Assembly (NCBI RefSeq): GCF_000317835.1
Contig: NC_019793.1
Location: 2,108,001-2,172,000, forward strand
DNA length: 64,000 bases
Direction: 5' to 3'
Source of the DNA: Deinococcus peraridilitoris DSM 19664
GTDB taxonomy: Bacteria > Deinococcota > Deinococci > Deinococcales > Deinococcaceae
In this document: one piece after another, positions 7,426 to 15,727 of the stretch
Numbering within the stretch: position 1 is the first letter of the stretch
Layout: every line of letters starts with the position of its first letter
Notes under the pieces: model-generated
The model's database searches: none
The model's input: the letters and a program-made list of their open reading frames with translations, nothing else
What the model was told of the DNA's origin: nothing
Position numbers and translations under genes: made by a program

Positions 7426-10400
7426 ATGAGTACCTTGCAGCAACGCGCACAACAACTCAAGCGCTACCGTGAACATTTCACGGTAATTTTTGCGCCGGGT
7501 GCCCCCCCGGGAGCGAACACCGCCATGGCCGCCGAGCAACCGCGCGCAAAACACAACCTGCCCGCACTCTTCATCCCCTCTGCACCTCCTGCACTCCGCC
7601 GTGTGTTTGTTCCGGCCCGTCTGCGTGTTTCTGCAGTGCCGGTAGCCCAACGCTCAGACGGCTTTCCTGCCGGACAGGTGTCCACTGCCCCCGAGCAGGC
7701 AGCCCAGGACGCCCCCGAACCGGAACCGCTCTGGCTTGACCCACCGGAGGAGAAGGCCTCGACGGCGCCGTCGAGGGTGGCGCCCGCCGGGCCAGCACAG
7801 CCTGCCGTGAACCGGTCGGGTCAGTCCGAGCCGCACCTGACACAACACGCGGCAGTTGCCCAGGCAGCGCTGCCCGCCCGTCTCACTCCTTTACGTTTTA
7901 CCGATCTGCTGGCCCTCAATGCACGTGGTCTTGAAGGCCACCTTGCAGAAGCGCCAGTCGGCACGCAAACGCCGGTCAACTTGCCGCCTGCGCCCGACAC
8001 AGTCGCTCGAGAGCAGCCCAAGCGTGGTGCGCACGAAAAGGATTCGGCCACAAATGCTGGAGGTGAGCGCAGCGAGACAGGCCTGCCCGAAATCCGGCCG
8101 GCTCCGCCTGGCCCACCATTGACCTTGGACGATCATGCTGCCGATCCAATAACACAACCGACACCGTCCTTGACGGAAGACGACGCCCTGACCGTTGCAT
8201 TGCTCCCGGAGTCGCCTTCATCGCAAGAAGGCTCGACATGGTTCGGTTCTGCAGCCGCTTCGCCCCACTGGCCACTGGTTGCTCCGCAGCGTGCGTCACC
8301 TGCACCTTCGCCTGAGTCGACCCGTTCTCTCGCGACGCGGTCTGCACACTCGGGACCGACTGACCAGGAATCAGCAGCACTGGACACCGAAATTGTCGTC
8401 ACAGAAGAGAAGCTGTCCGGGGCACCCCGGCACGGAGAGGAAGTGAGGGGCGTGGTTTCGGATGAACCGGGCGAAACACCACCTGTGTCGGAGACAGTGG
8501 CAAAAGCAGACCTGCAGGCCCTGCTGAGCCAACTGGGTCAGAATTCCGACGTGGAGATCGTGATGCCCCGCCGTCCGCGACCGGTGCCCTTCAAGAAAGC
8601 CAGGGTGGAAGCGCTGGAAGCACCCCGGGTAGAAACGACGCCGCAGGAAGCACGGTCGTGGCTGGAGCGGCTGAACCGGGTGGCGCAAGCCGAGCGGAGT
8701 GGTGAGGCCGGTTTCCGGTCACTGGGCATCGGTGAGATGCTCGCCTGGTCAGATCAGCGCGCCGCACCGGACGACCCACAAGCACCGGCGCCACTGCTCA
8801 CGGACGGGCCGCAGGACGACCACGTGGACCAGGTGTCCGTGCCTCCGCTCGAGGCTGCCTGGACGGGACCGGCCATGATCGAAGATCAGACGGCTCCGGA
8901 GGACGCGCAAGCCCAGCCCCCGAGTCCTGATCTGCCGGAAAGGTCACGTGAAGCCGCTCGACCACCTTCGGCTGTCCGGTCCCCTGCTGCGCAGGCCCCT
9001 GCGAAACACGCGCTTCACGAACCCAGCGGGATGCTGCCCGGCGTTGCCGCCGATAAGGCGTCGATGTCGGTGGCTCCTCCGCTTGTGAGGGGGCCTGAGG
9101 GCGCGCGGATTCGCGCGCCAGACGACGAGGCGCCCGTGGCGACAACCCGTGTCGGTCCGGAGAACCACACGCGTGCTCCCGGAGGACTGTCGGAGACGGT
9201 CACGCTGGTACCTCCCGACCCGGCGCGGCCCGCCCTGGCGGTGTCGTCCGTGGTTTTTTTGAACGAGGAAACGTCGTCCGGAGCAGCGGTGCCCTCGACT
9301 GCGCCCCTCGGTGACATTGAAACCGCTCTAAAAAGGCGTGTGGAAGCCGACTGGACGGTGACGGCACCAGAAGATGACATTCAGGACAAGCCGCTGTCCG
9401 GGGCACCCCGGCACGGAGAGGAAGTGAGGGGCGTGGTTTCGGATGAACCGGGCGAAACACCACCTGTGTCGGAGACAGTGGCAAAAGCAGACCTGCAGGC
9501 CCTGCTGAGCCAACTGGGTCAGAATTCCGACGTGGAGATCGTGATGCCCCGCCGTCCGCGACCGGTGCCCTTCAAGAAAGCCAGGGTGGAAGCGCTGGAA
9601 GCACCCCGGGTAGAAACGACGCCGCAGGAAGCACGGTCGTGGCTGGAGCGGCTGAACCGGGTGGCGCAAGCCGAGCGGAGTGGTGAGGCCGGTTTCCGGT
9701 CACTGGGCATCGGTGAGATGCTCGCCTGGTCAGATCAGCGCGCCGCACCGGACGACCCACAAGCACCGGCGCCACTGCTCACGGACGGGCCGCCCGGTTC
9801 CCTGGGGCCGTCAGAGCCCGGAGGGCTCCAGTCAAACGAGTCCCTGCAGGATTCCCGAAGCGATACTCCTGGCAGCGCGGCCGTCTCACGCAATCAGAGC
9901 GCCGCCGAACAGGCGCCGCATACGCCGACTGTGTCGGGCAGCAGCGACTTCACCAGGATTCTGCCGGCGACGGAGGCTCTGCCGAACCCAATGCGGGATA
10001 CGTCGTCGGGTGAACTGTGGACGGCAGATCGTCCTGCGCCGCGACTGGTCGGCCAGACCCTCGGGCAGCAAACAGAGTTCCGCAGTTCGACCGGAGCCGA
10101 CTCGGCCTGGCGCCCAGCAGAGACGGCGCGCCGGCGGGTGACTGCCCGCCCGGTGCAGCCGGGTGAGCCGCGCACGGCAAAAAAAAACGAAAACGGCTCG
10201 CCCGAAACGCCTGAGGGGTCCGCTCGGGCGTCCCTGACCCGTGCAGTGTCGCAAAAGGATGCCCGTGAGGAACTGCCTTTCTCGGTGCGTGACGGCCTGG
10301 CGTCCCTGTTGGGAGCCGACTTGCCTGACGTCGATCTGCAGCGGGATGCCACCGCTGCACAAGCGGTCTGGGACGCGGGTGCCGAAGCGCTTTTCGTGCC

Positions 10401-11136
10401 GCGTTCGACAGTGTCACCGGACGACCCTGGCGCAACGGTCGAGCGGGACACTGTGCTGCTCGCTCCCGGGCATGACCTGCGGGGCGCGCGAACCCTGGGA
10501 CTGCTGGCACACGAATTGACGCACGTCGCCTTGAGGCGTGATCCCGGTTTCATTCCGACGGTGATCCGGGATGGTGCTTTTGGAGCACCGCTGGAAGAGG
10601 AGGCACTCGCGCAGCAGGTCGAGCACCGGGTGCGTGCGCATCTGTCGGTCAGGCCGCACAACGGGGCCGCTTCCCAACGCGTCCGCGATGGCTTTGCTGT
10701 GCCTTTATCGGGTACTCCGGCAGCTCCTGTGCACGTCGATATTCGAACGGTGCACCCGCCGGAGAATACCGGGGGCAGCGTCTGGCAGGGATTGCCAGCG
10801 CCGTGGGAGCCGTTGCCGTACTGGGAGGCGGACGCTCCAGCGTTGCCGATTTCGGGCGCTTCTGCGGGTCGGCAGGTGATCTCAGGCCTGTCCGCTTCTG
10901 CTCCTGCTGCGACACTGCCCGGCCGTGTCTTTACACCCCCAGCGGCGCCCTCGAGCTTACCGACGGGCGTGCAGGCCGCACCCCTTGATCGGCGCACGGC
11001 CCTCGCTGAAAGCCCACGCGGCGCAGCGGTCGAGCGCGCGCGGCAACCGGCGACCCCGGACCTTGATCAGCTGGCCAGACAGGTGTACATGCTGCTCAAA
11101 CGCCGCCTGGCGGCGGAAGTGAGACGCCTGGGCTGA
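7426..11136 (+). CDS. Giant DUF4157-like (eCIS core domain) protein with duplicated region
   Basis: This 1236-residue protein belongs with the tail operon. The first 900 residues are Pro/Ala/Glu-rich and probably disordered. About residue 950 a folded domain begins, with 'LPFSVRDGLASLLGADLPDV' and later 'LLAHELTHVALRRDPG', an HExxH metal-binding motif at 1029-1033 as in the DUF4157 domain that marks eCIS loci. The C-terminus 'LDQLARQVYMLLKRRLAAEV' resembles the end of the 57-residue protein. Residues about 330-462 recur, identical, at 657-789. I chose ATG 7426 (GGGAG upstream) over an in-frame TTG at 7393. It could be a toxin or cargo, a protease, or a structural protein; HELTH alone does not prove activity. 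The stop lies inside a terminator hairpin. Confidence 0.8.
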   Translation: MSTLQQRAQQLKRYREHFTVIFAPGAPPGANTAMAAEQPRAKHNLPALFIPSAPPALRRVFVPARLRVSAVPVAQRSDGFPAGQVSTAPEQAAQDAPEPEPLWLDPPEEKASTAPSRVAPAGPAQPAVNRSGQSEPHLTQHAAVAQAALPARLTPLRFTDLLALNARGLEGHLAEAPVGTQTPVNLPPAPDTVAREQPKRGAHEKDSATNAGGERSETGLPEIRPAPPGPPLTLDDHAADPITQPTPSLTEDDALTVALLPESPSSQEGSTWFGSAAASPHWPLVAPQRASPAPSPESTRSLATRSAHSGPTDQESAALDTEIVVTEEKLSGAPRHGEEVRGVVSDEPGETPPVSETVAKADLQALLSQLGQNSDVEIVMPRRPRPVPFKKARVEALEAPRVETTPQEARSWLERLNRVAQAERSGEAGFRSLGIGEMLAWSDQRAAPDDPQAPAPLLTDGPQDDHVDQVSVPPLEAAWTGPAMIEDQTAPEDAQAQPPSPDLPERSREAARPPSAVRSPAAQAPAKHALHEPSGMLPGVAADKASMSVAPPLVRGPEGARIRAPDDEAPVATTRVGPENHTRAPGGLSETVTLVPPDPARPALAVSSVVFLNEETSSGAAVPSTAPLGDIETALKRRVEADWTVTAPEDDIQDKPLSGAPRHGEEVRGVVSDEPGETPPVSETVAKADLQALLSQLGQNSDVEIVMPRRPRPVPFKKARVEALEAPRVETTPQEARSWLERLNRVAQAERSGEAGFRSLGIGEMLAWSDQRAAPDDPQAPAPLLTDGPPGSLGPSEPGGLQSNESLQDSRSDTPGSAAVSRNQSAAEQAPHTPTVSGSSDFTRILPATEALPNPMRDTSSGELWTADRPAPRLVGQTLGQQTEFRSSTGADSAWRPAETARRRVTARPVQPGEPRTAKKNENGSPETPEGSARASLTRAVSQKDAREELPFSVRDGLASLLGADLPDVDLQRDATAAQAVWDAGAEALFVPRSTVSPDDPGATVERDTVLLAPGHDLRGARTLGLLAHELTHVALRRDPGFIPTVIRDGAFGAPLEEEALAQQVEHRVRAHLSVRPHNGAASQRVRDGFAVPLSGTPAAPVHVDIRTVHPPENTGGSVWQGLPAPWEPLPYWEADAPALPISGASAGRQVISGLSASAPAATLPGRVFTPPAAPSSLPTGVQAAPLDRRTALAESPRGAAVERARQPATPDLDQLARQVYMLLKRRLAAEVRRLG
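8412..8812 (+). repeat. 401-bp perfect repeat, copy A
   Basis: This segment of the giant tail-locus gene is identical, base for base by reading, to 9393-9793. The offset is 981 bases, a multiple of three, so both copies are read in the same frame. It codes about 133 residues, including 'DLQALLSQLGQNSDVEIVMP' and 'EARSWLERLNRVAQAERSGE'. Confidence 0.95.
9393..9793 (+). repeat. 401-bp perfect repeat, copy B
   Basis: This is the second copy of 8412-8812, with 580 bases of unrelated, lower-complexity coding sequence between them. The absence of even silent differences points to a recent duplication or gene conversion. Confidence 0.95.
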
Positions 11137-11164
11137 GCCCTTGGGGGCTCAGCCCAGGCGTCTC
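11121..11164 (+). terminator. Terminator of the tail-like operon
   Basis: A perfect 20-base inverted repeat with a TTGG loop includes the stop codon of the giant gene. There is no T-run. It lies between the plus-strand tail operon and the minus-strand small gene ending at 11202, so it may serve both. Confidence 0.8.
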
Positions 11165-11201
11165 GACCCTGGCAACCTGGCGTACAGGGGAGGGATGGTC
11201 C

Positions 11202-11522
11202 TCAGGATTCGCGGTTTTTTTCGCTGGTGGACGCCTGGTCCAAATCATCACTCCAGCCACCCAGCGGACGCAGATCGTCACCCTGACCCGCCGAACCAAG
11301 GTTGCCGTCGCCGCTCAGGTCGTTCGTTTCGGCGCGCAGGCTGCTTTCCGGTGCGCCCTGTGCGCCGCTCAGACCCGGTCCGGTGCGGCCGTCGACGGTG
11401 TTGCCGCCGCGTGGGCCTCCTCCCGTGTCGCTCCGGTCGGGTACGCCACTTTCGGCATTCTGCACGTCTACACCCTCAATGCGGTCGGTCCGGTGCGCGC
11501 CGCCTTTTTGGTCGTCGTTCAT
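11202..11522 (-). CDS. Small hydrophilic protein (106 aa), unknown
   Basis: This acidic, Gly/Asp-rich protein is probably disordered, with blocks such as 'GGGPRGGNTVDGRTGPGLSG' and 'GDDLRPLGGWSDDLDQ'. It has no hydrophobic core, Cys or known domain. The start at 11522 has a strong GAGGAG site 5 bases upstream, and the gene starts 11 bases after the stop of the next small gene, so the two form an operon. Composition resembles hydrophilin-type stress proteins of desiccation-resistant bacteria, but that is only a resemblance. Confidence 0.6.
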   Translation of the reverse strand: MNDDQKGGAHRTDRIEGVDVQNAESGVPDRSDTGGGPRGGNTVDGRTGPGLSGAQGAPESSLRAETNDLSGDGNLGSAGQGDDLRPLGGWSDDLDQASTSEKNRES

Positions 11523-11533
11523 CACTCCTCGTT

Positions 11534-11743
11534 TCAGCGGCCCGCGTCCGCAGTCGGGTCGATGGGGGACTGGTCGCTGCCAGCCTGGTTCTTGCCCGTG
11601 TCCTCGGTGCCCGCCTCGGTGTTGCCCGGCGTCGAGGTACTGCCGGCGCCACCGGCGCTGGTGGGTGCACCTTCGGCTTCGTGCTGCTGGCGCTGTGCGT
11701 AGGCGTCTCGCATTTCCTCTGCTTCGTTGTGCTTGTCGGTCAT
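11534..11743 (-). CDS. Small hydrophilic protein (69 aa), unknown
   Basis: This 69-residue protein starts 'MTDKHNEAEEMRDAYAQRQQ', a charged helix, then turns into a Gly/Ser/Thr/Pro-rich disordered tail. It has no known domain. It lies directly ahead of the 106-residue protein gene, whose ribosome site sits in the 11-base gap, so they are likely co-transcribed. The site before its own start is weak. Stress or hydrophilin-like roles are possible but not shown. Confidence 0.55.
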   Translation of the reverse strand: MTDKHNEAEEMRDAYAQRQQHEAEGAPTSAGGAGSTSTPGNTEAGTEDTGKNQAGSDQSPIDPTADAGR

Positions 11744-11903
11744 GCTTCAAGGCTAGGCGCCAGCCGATGGGGAGGGTGTGTTGGCCGTCAAGCCAGGTTC
11801 ATTCCCTGCATTGATGTCAAACTTCGGATCAGAGCCCAGGCCAGTTCATGAGCCTGGCGTATTGAGACGGCACCACCGCTCACGCTCCATAATGCAAATA
11901 ATC

Positions 11904-12326
11904 ATGCCTTCTTCCCGCTCGCTGCTGCTTGTCGAGAACGACCAGAGTTACGCGTACCTGATCGGGCGGCTGTGGAGTCAGGTCGCCCCGGACGTGACGC
12001 TGCGTGTCGCCAAGGACGGTCACATGGCGCTGGACCAGATCGCCAACCTGCAGCCCGACCTGGTGCTGCTGGATCTGGTCATGCCCGATATGACCGGGCT
12101 CGAGCTGCTGCGACTTCTCAAAAGCAGCGACGAGCTGACCCGTATTCCCGTGGTCGTGTTGACCGCGTACAGTCACGACCACAACGCCTGGGAGGCGTAC
12201 CACGAACTGGCGAATGCCTTTGTGGTGAAGCCCGACGAGGAGGAGCTGCGGACCATGCTGTCGGCCATTCATGCCTTCTGGTTTACGCATGTCCTGCTGC
12301 CCTTGTACCGGGCTCCGACGGGCTGA
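11904..12326 (+). CDS. Single-domain response regulator
   Basis: This 140-residue protein is only a receiver (CheY-like) domain. 'SRSLLLVENDQSYAYLI' gives the acidic pocket, 'LVLLDLVMPDMTGLELL' the phospho-acceptor Asp 57, 'VVVLTAY' the switch Thr, and 'FVVKPDEEEL' the conserved Lys. There is no output domain, as in Rcp1-type regulators that pair with PAS/GAF or phytochrome kinases. CATAAT at 11888-11893 sits about 10 bases before ATG 11904, so a leaderless transcript is plausible; ATG 11892 is the alternative. The partner kinase is not next to it. Confidence 0.88.
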   Translation: MPSSRSLLLVENDQSYAYLIGRLWSQVAPDVTLRVAKDGHMALDQIANLQPDLVLLDLVMPDMTGLELLRLLKSSDELTRIPVVVLTAYSHDHNAWEAYHELANAFVVKPDEEELRTMLSAIHAFWFTHVLLPLYRAPTG

Positions 12327-12425
12327 CGCCTGCAGTCTGCCTGAGCTGTTTGCCTTAAGGCCGGATTGATGCCCGTGCAGGCTGACTCACGCCCGGACCT
12401 TCTACCCTGAAGATCAGGAGGAAAC

Positions 12426-12845
12426 ATGGCGAGAGCAGCTCTGGAGGCGAACCCCATGATGGCGCACCTGCTTCGGGCGCTGGATGGCGGGCAGGACATC
12501 GGTGAGTACGGTCGGCGTATCGTGACGAGCGTCGGGCGGCACTTTCTGAGTGAGGACGAACTTCTGGGCCTGCTGTCACGCAACGTGGGTGAAGGTGAGG
12601 CACGGAATCTGCTGCATGAAGTCGTCGAGCGCCGGGAGTACCCGCCGCGTCGAGGCAAGATCGTGGAATACATGAAACGTCAGGCCTTTCCGATTCTGCC
12701 GGATCTGCACGACCCCGGTCAGGACGACGTATACGCCGGTCTGGTGTTTCCACCTGAAGTTGCAGCGCACATTCCGCGGTTCGAAACCGGACGTGGTCAC
12801 GAAGCCGTGCCCGAGGACAAGGCGGGCGTGCCGAATCCCAGCTGA
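12426..12845 (+). CDS. Unknown protein, paralogue 1 of a tandem pair
   Basis: This 139-residue protein has no family I can name. Recognisable blocks are 'NPMMAHLLRALDGGQDIGEY', 'GRRIVTSVGRHFLSEDELL' and 'EYPPRRGKIVEYMKRQAFPI'. The same blocks in the same order occur in the gene at 12955, so the two arose by duplication. AGGAGG lies 6 bases before ATG. It is soluble and mostly helical, with no Cys. The C-terminal 25 residues are charged and absent from its partner. Confidence 0.75.
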   Translation: MARAALEANPMMAHLLRALDGGQDIGEYGRRIVTSVGRHFLSEDELLGLLSRNVGEGEARNLLHEVVERREYPPRRGKIVEYMKRQAFPILPDLHDPGQDDVYAGLVFPPEVAAHIPRFETGRGHEAVPEDKAGVPNPS

Positions 12846-12954
12846 ACGCGCCTTTTGAATTTCTGAACCCTGAACGGGCTTGGTAAAGCCTTCCTCAGGC
12901 ATTCGTCACAGCTGGGCCATGATTACGCTTAAGACTGAACATCAAGAGGTGATT

Positions 12955-13338
12955 ATGGCATTAGATGATCTGCGTGGTAATAAAATGATGGCCCATCTGC
13001 TGGACGCCCTGAACAAGAAGCAGGACATCGGCCACTACGGACGGCTGGTGTTTGCCATTGTCGCGCGCCACTTCGTAAACGAAGACGAGCTGGTGAAGCT
13101 GCTCTCCAAGGACCACGATTTCAGCGAGGAGGAAGCGCGCGGCCTGGTGCAGCAAGTGCAGGAACGTGACTACAATCCGCCGCGCCGCGAAAAGATCCTG
13201 GAGTACATGGAAAAGCAAGATTTCCCAATTCTGCCCAATGCCCAGGACCCGGACGCCGGCAATGTCTACCGCGACCTCAACTTTCCCGAGCGGGTCTACA
13301 CGCACATCAGCGAATACCACCAGCACAAGGCCGAATAA
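12955..13338 (+). CDS. Unknown protein, paralogue 2 of a tandem pair
   Basis: This 127-residue protein is a close relative of the 12426 product: 'KMMAHLLDALNKKQDIGHYG', 'LVFAIVARHFVNEDELVKLL' and 'YNPPRREKILEYMEKQDFPI'. It is more strongly charged and looks like the better-kept family member. AGAGGTG lies 5 bases before ATG. It ends at a terminator shared with recQ on the other strand. The conserved 'PPRR.KI.EYM..Q.FPIL' block could mediate nucleic acid or protein contact, but nothing in the sequence fixes a function. Confidence 0.78.
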   Translation: MALDDLRGNKMMAHLLDALNKKQDIGHYGRLVFAIVARHFVNEDELVKLLSKDHDFSEEEARGLVQQVQERDYNPPRREKILEYMEKQDFPILPNAQDPDAGNVYRDLNFPERVYTHISEYHQHKAE

Positions 13339-13346
13339 TCGCCACC

Positions 13347-13383
13347 TGCCTGCAGCAACCGGTTCCACCGGTTGCTGCAGGCA
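13347..13383. terminator. Bidirectional terminator between paralogue 2 and recQ
   Basis: A perfect 16-base inverted repeat with a TTCCA loop lies between two convergent genes, 9 bases after the plus-strand stop and 5 bases from the recQ stop. Confidence 0.8.
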
Positions 13384-13387
13384 CCGT

Positions 13388-15031
13388 TCAGTCCACGGTT
13401 TCCAGCAGCCGGTTTTCGAGTACCACGCCGAGTGCCAGCGTCTGGTAGCCTCGCTCATCGAACAGCACTGTCAGCTTGTCTTCCTCGACGTGCATGACCT
13501 GCCCTTCGCCAAAGGACGTGTGCCGGACACGCGCGCCCACTGCGAAGGGTCCCTCGGCGCTGGGCGCGTGTACCCGTCCCGCGCGGCAGTTGTCGCACCG
13601 TTCACAAGGCGGCGTAAACGCCTGTCCGAAATATCCCAGCAGGTATTCCCGCCGACAGCCGGAAGTGCCCGCGTACCCACGCATCATCTCCAGACGGCTG
13701 CGGTCGTACTCGCGGCGATGCTGCTGTGCGGTGGCCGCCTCGGCAGCGGCGTCGTGCGCGTCAAGCTCGCCTGTCAGCTTCACCTTGCCGTTTTTGAGCG
13801 TTCGAATGGCACCCACTTCCTCCAGGCGCGACAGGGCGGCCAGAAACTTGGTTTGTGGCATGCCGTTCACCTCGGCCAGCTGCGCGGTGGTGACGGGCCG
13901 GTCCGCCGCTTCCAGCAACCGCACGAGGCGTTCGAGATCGTCTTCCTCGATGGGCGCGCTTTGCGCAAAAAACTTGCGCAGACGCAAATCGGTTTCGGCG
14001 AAAAAGAGTCGCGCCTCAGCGTCCTGCCCGTCGCGCCCGGCGCGGCCGATCTCCTGGTAATAGGCGTCAAGCGAGCCGGGCAGGTCCGCGTGGGCCACAA
14101 AGCGCACGTTGGGTTTGTCGATACCCATTCCGAAGGCAGTGGTGGCGACCACCACATCCCACTCGTCTCCCATGAAGGCGGCCTGTACCGTCTCCCGGAT
14201 TTCGCTGTTCAGCCCGGCGTGGTAGGCGGCGGCACGCACGCCACGTTCGCAGAGGGATTGGGCGATTTCCTCAGCCTTTTTGCGTGTCGCAGCGTAGACC
14301 AGCCCGGGTTTGGCGGCCTTCACGACGTACTCGATCAGGGCGGCGCGCCTTGGTCCGTCCTCCTCGAATTGTTCGGCCTGCAAATCCAGATTGGGGCGGT
14401 CAAAGCCGCTGACGATCACCTGGGCCCCGCGCATGCCGAGCCGCTCCACGATCTCGGCCCGCACAGGTGGCGCGGCCGTGGCCGTCAGGGCCAGGATGGT
14501 GGGTCGGCCCAGTGCGTCGATGGCGCGCTCCAGGCGGAGATACTCCGGACGAAAGTCGAAACCCCACTCGCTGATGCAGTGCGCTTCGTCCACCACGAAA
14601 AGTGACGGTCGGGCGCGGCGCAGGCACGCCAGGGTGTCTTCACTCACGAACTGCTCGGGGGCCAGGAACAGAAACTCCAGTTCGCCCGCTTCGAAAGCGC
14701 GCAGCACTTCCTCGCGCTGACTTTCTTTGAGGGTGGAGTTGAGCAGCGCCGCCTGACCACTTTCGATTTGCTCAAGGGCGTCAACCTGGTCGCGCTGCAG
14801 GGCGATCAGGGGTGAGACGATCACGGTGGGACCGTCGAGTGAGAGGGCGGCGATCTGGTAAATGGCCGACTTGCCGGAGCCGGTGGGCATGACGGCCAGG
14901 GTGTCGTGACCTTCCAGGACGGCCTTGATGGCTTCTTCCTGACCGGCACGAAGTTGCTTGAAGCCGAAGACTTTTCGGGCGAGACGACGGGCTTGCCGCC
15001 CCGCGGTGTTCGCGGAGTTGGATGTGGTCAT
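13388..15031 (-). CDS. recQ: RecQ-family ATP-dependent DNA helicase
   Basis: This 547-residue superfamily 2 helicase unwinds DNA 3' to 5'. Walker A is 'PTGSGKS' (49-55), the DEAH box 'VVDEAHCISEWGFDFRPEY' is near 148, motif III is 'LALTATA', and motif VI is 'QEIGRAGRDGQDAEA'. A RecQ zinc site follows with 'CRREYLLGYF' and 'PPCERCDNC'. The C-terminal 60 residues, 'VGARVRHTSFGEGQVMHVEE', look like the Tudor-like fold at the end of PcrA/UvrD helicases, and no HRDC domain is present. Known deinococcal RecQ has several HRDC domains, so this is either a second RecQ or a divergent form. The start at 15031 is the first ATG. Confidence 0.9.
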   Translation of the reverse strand: MTTSNSANTAGRQARRLARKVFGFKQLRAGQEEAIKAVLEGHDTLAVMPTGSGKSAIYQIAALSLDGPTVIVSPLIALQRDQVDALEQIESGQAALLNSTLKESQREEVLRAFEAGELEFLFLAPEQFVSEDTLACLRRARPSLFVVDEAHCISEWGFDFRPEYLRLERAIDALGRPTILALTATAAPPVRAEIVERLGMRGAQVIVSGFDRPNLDLQAEQFEEDGPRRAALIEYVVKAAKPGLVYAATRKKAEEIAQSLCERGVRAAAYHAGLNSEIRETVQAAFMGDEWDVVVATTAFGMGIDKPNVRFVAHADLPGSLDAYYQEIGRAGRDGQDAEARLFFAETDLRLRKFFAQSAPIEEDDLERLVRLLEAADRPVTTAQLAEVNGMPQTKFLAALSRLEEVGAIRTLKNGKVKLTGELDAHDAAAEAATAQQHRREYDRSRLEMMRGYAGTSGCRREYLLGYFGQAFTPPCERCDNCRAGRVHAPSAEGPFAVGARVRHTSFGEGQVMHVEEDKLTVLFDERGYQTLALGVVLENRLLETVD

Positions 15032-15228
15032 ATCGAAGGGGAGAGCGGTGAAACAGCCAAGGCACAGACGCCGCCCGGGCTTCTCTACTGTGCTCCCGGT
15101 GATGCTGGCGCGGTGAGAGGCGGCCTGAATGCGTGTTCACATTGTCTGCAGCCCTGCCTGTAATGACCTGCCGACAGCAGTCCGGCGGGCCGAATGGCCA
15201 GCCGGACTGCTGGTGATTCGCGATGCGT

Positions 15229-15666
15229 TCAGGCCTGCGCTTTTTCGCGAACCTGGTTCTTGAGTCGGTGCAGGATGGCGCCCATGCCGCGCAGACGCAT
15301 GGGGGTGATCAGTTCGTTCAGACCCATCTCGTTGTAAAAATCATCGGGGATGCTCAACACATCCTCGGGAGAGGCGCCCGCAAGGCCCTCGGTCAGGATG
15401 CCCGCGTAGCCGCGCACGGTGGGCGCTTCGGGTGGCACGTCGAAAAAGAGGTCCACCTGACCGCCCTCGACCTCGGTGACCAGAAAAAACGGGGAAGTGC
15501 ATTCGGGAACGCTCTCAAGCAACTCCGGGTGATTCTGGTAGCGTTCGGGCAGGCCGGGGAGTTTCTTGCTGTACTCCAGCAGCACCTGCAGTCGCAGCGG
15601 CTTGGGCGCGCTGCGAAACATCTTGACGATGTTCTGGAGCTTGTCGGGCAGGGCACTTTGCGTCAT
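15229..15666 (-). CDS. sufE: SufE-type cysteine desulfuration protein
   Basis: This 145-residue protein accepts sulfur from a cysteine desulfurase (SufS) for iron-sulfur cluster assembly. The acceptor Cys 56 sits in 'VPECTSPFFLVTEV', and 'LRLQVLLEYSKKLPGLPERY' and 'GYAGILTEGLAGASPEDVL' are family blocks. 'SPMRLRGMG' is replaced by 'TPMRLRGMGAILHRLK', the usual C-terminal helix. The length is normal. It is divergent from a two-domain sulfurtransferase, so sulfur trafficking links the pair. No sufS is in the window. Confidence 0.9.
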   Translation of the reverse strand: MTQSALPDKLQNIVKMFRSAPKPLRLQVLLEYSKKLPGLPERYQNHPELLESVPECTSPFFLVTEVEGGQVDLFFDVPPEAPTVRGYAGILTEGLAGASPEDVLSIPDDFYNEMGLNELITPMRLRGMGAILHRLKNQVREKAQA

Positions 15667-15727
15667 GTTCTTTACGCTAGCGCAGGGCGCGGGCTAGATA
15701 TGGGAAGTCGCTTTCAGTTGACTGGTT

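Noticed and set aside
3844..11136. The tail-like operon as a prophage
   Set aside because: There are no capsid, portal, terminase, integrase, lysis or attachment-site features in or around it.
13166..14605. A 479-residue plus-strand frame opposite recQ
   Set aside because: It is antisense to clear helicase motifs and has no domain; long open shadows are expected at this GC content.
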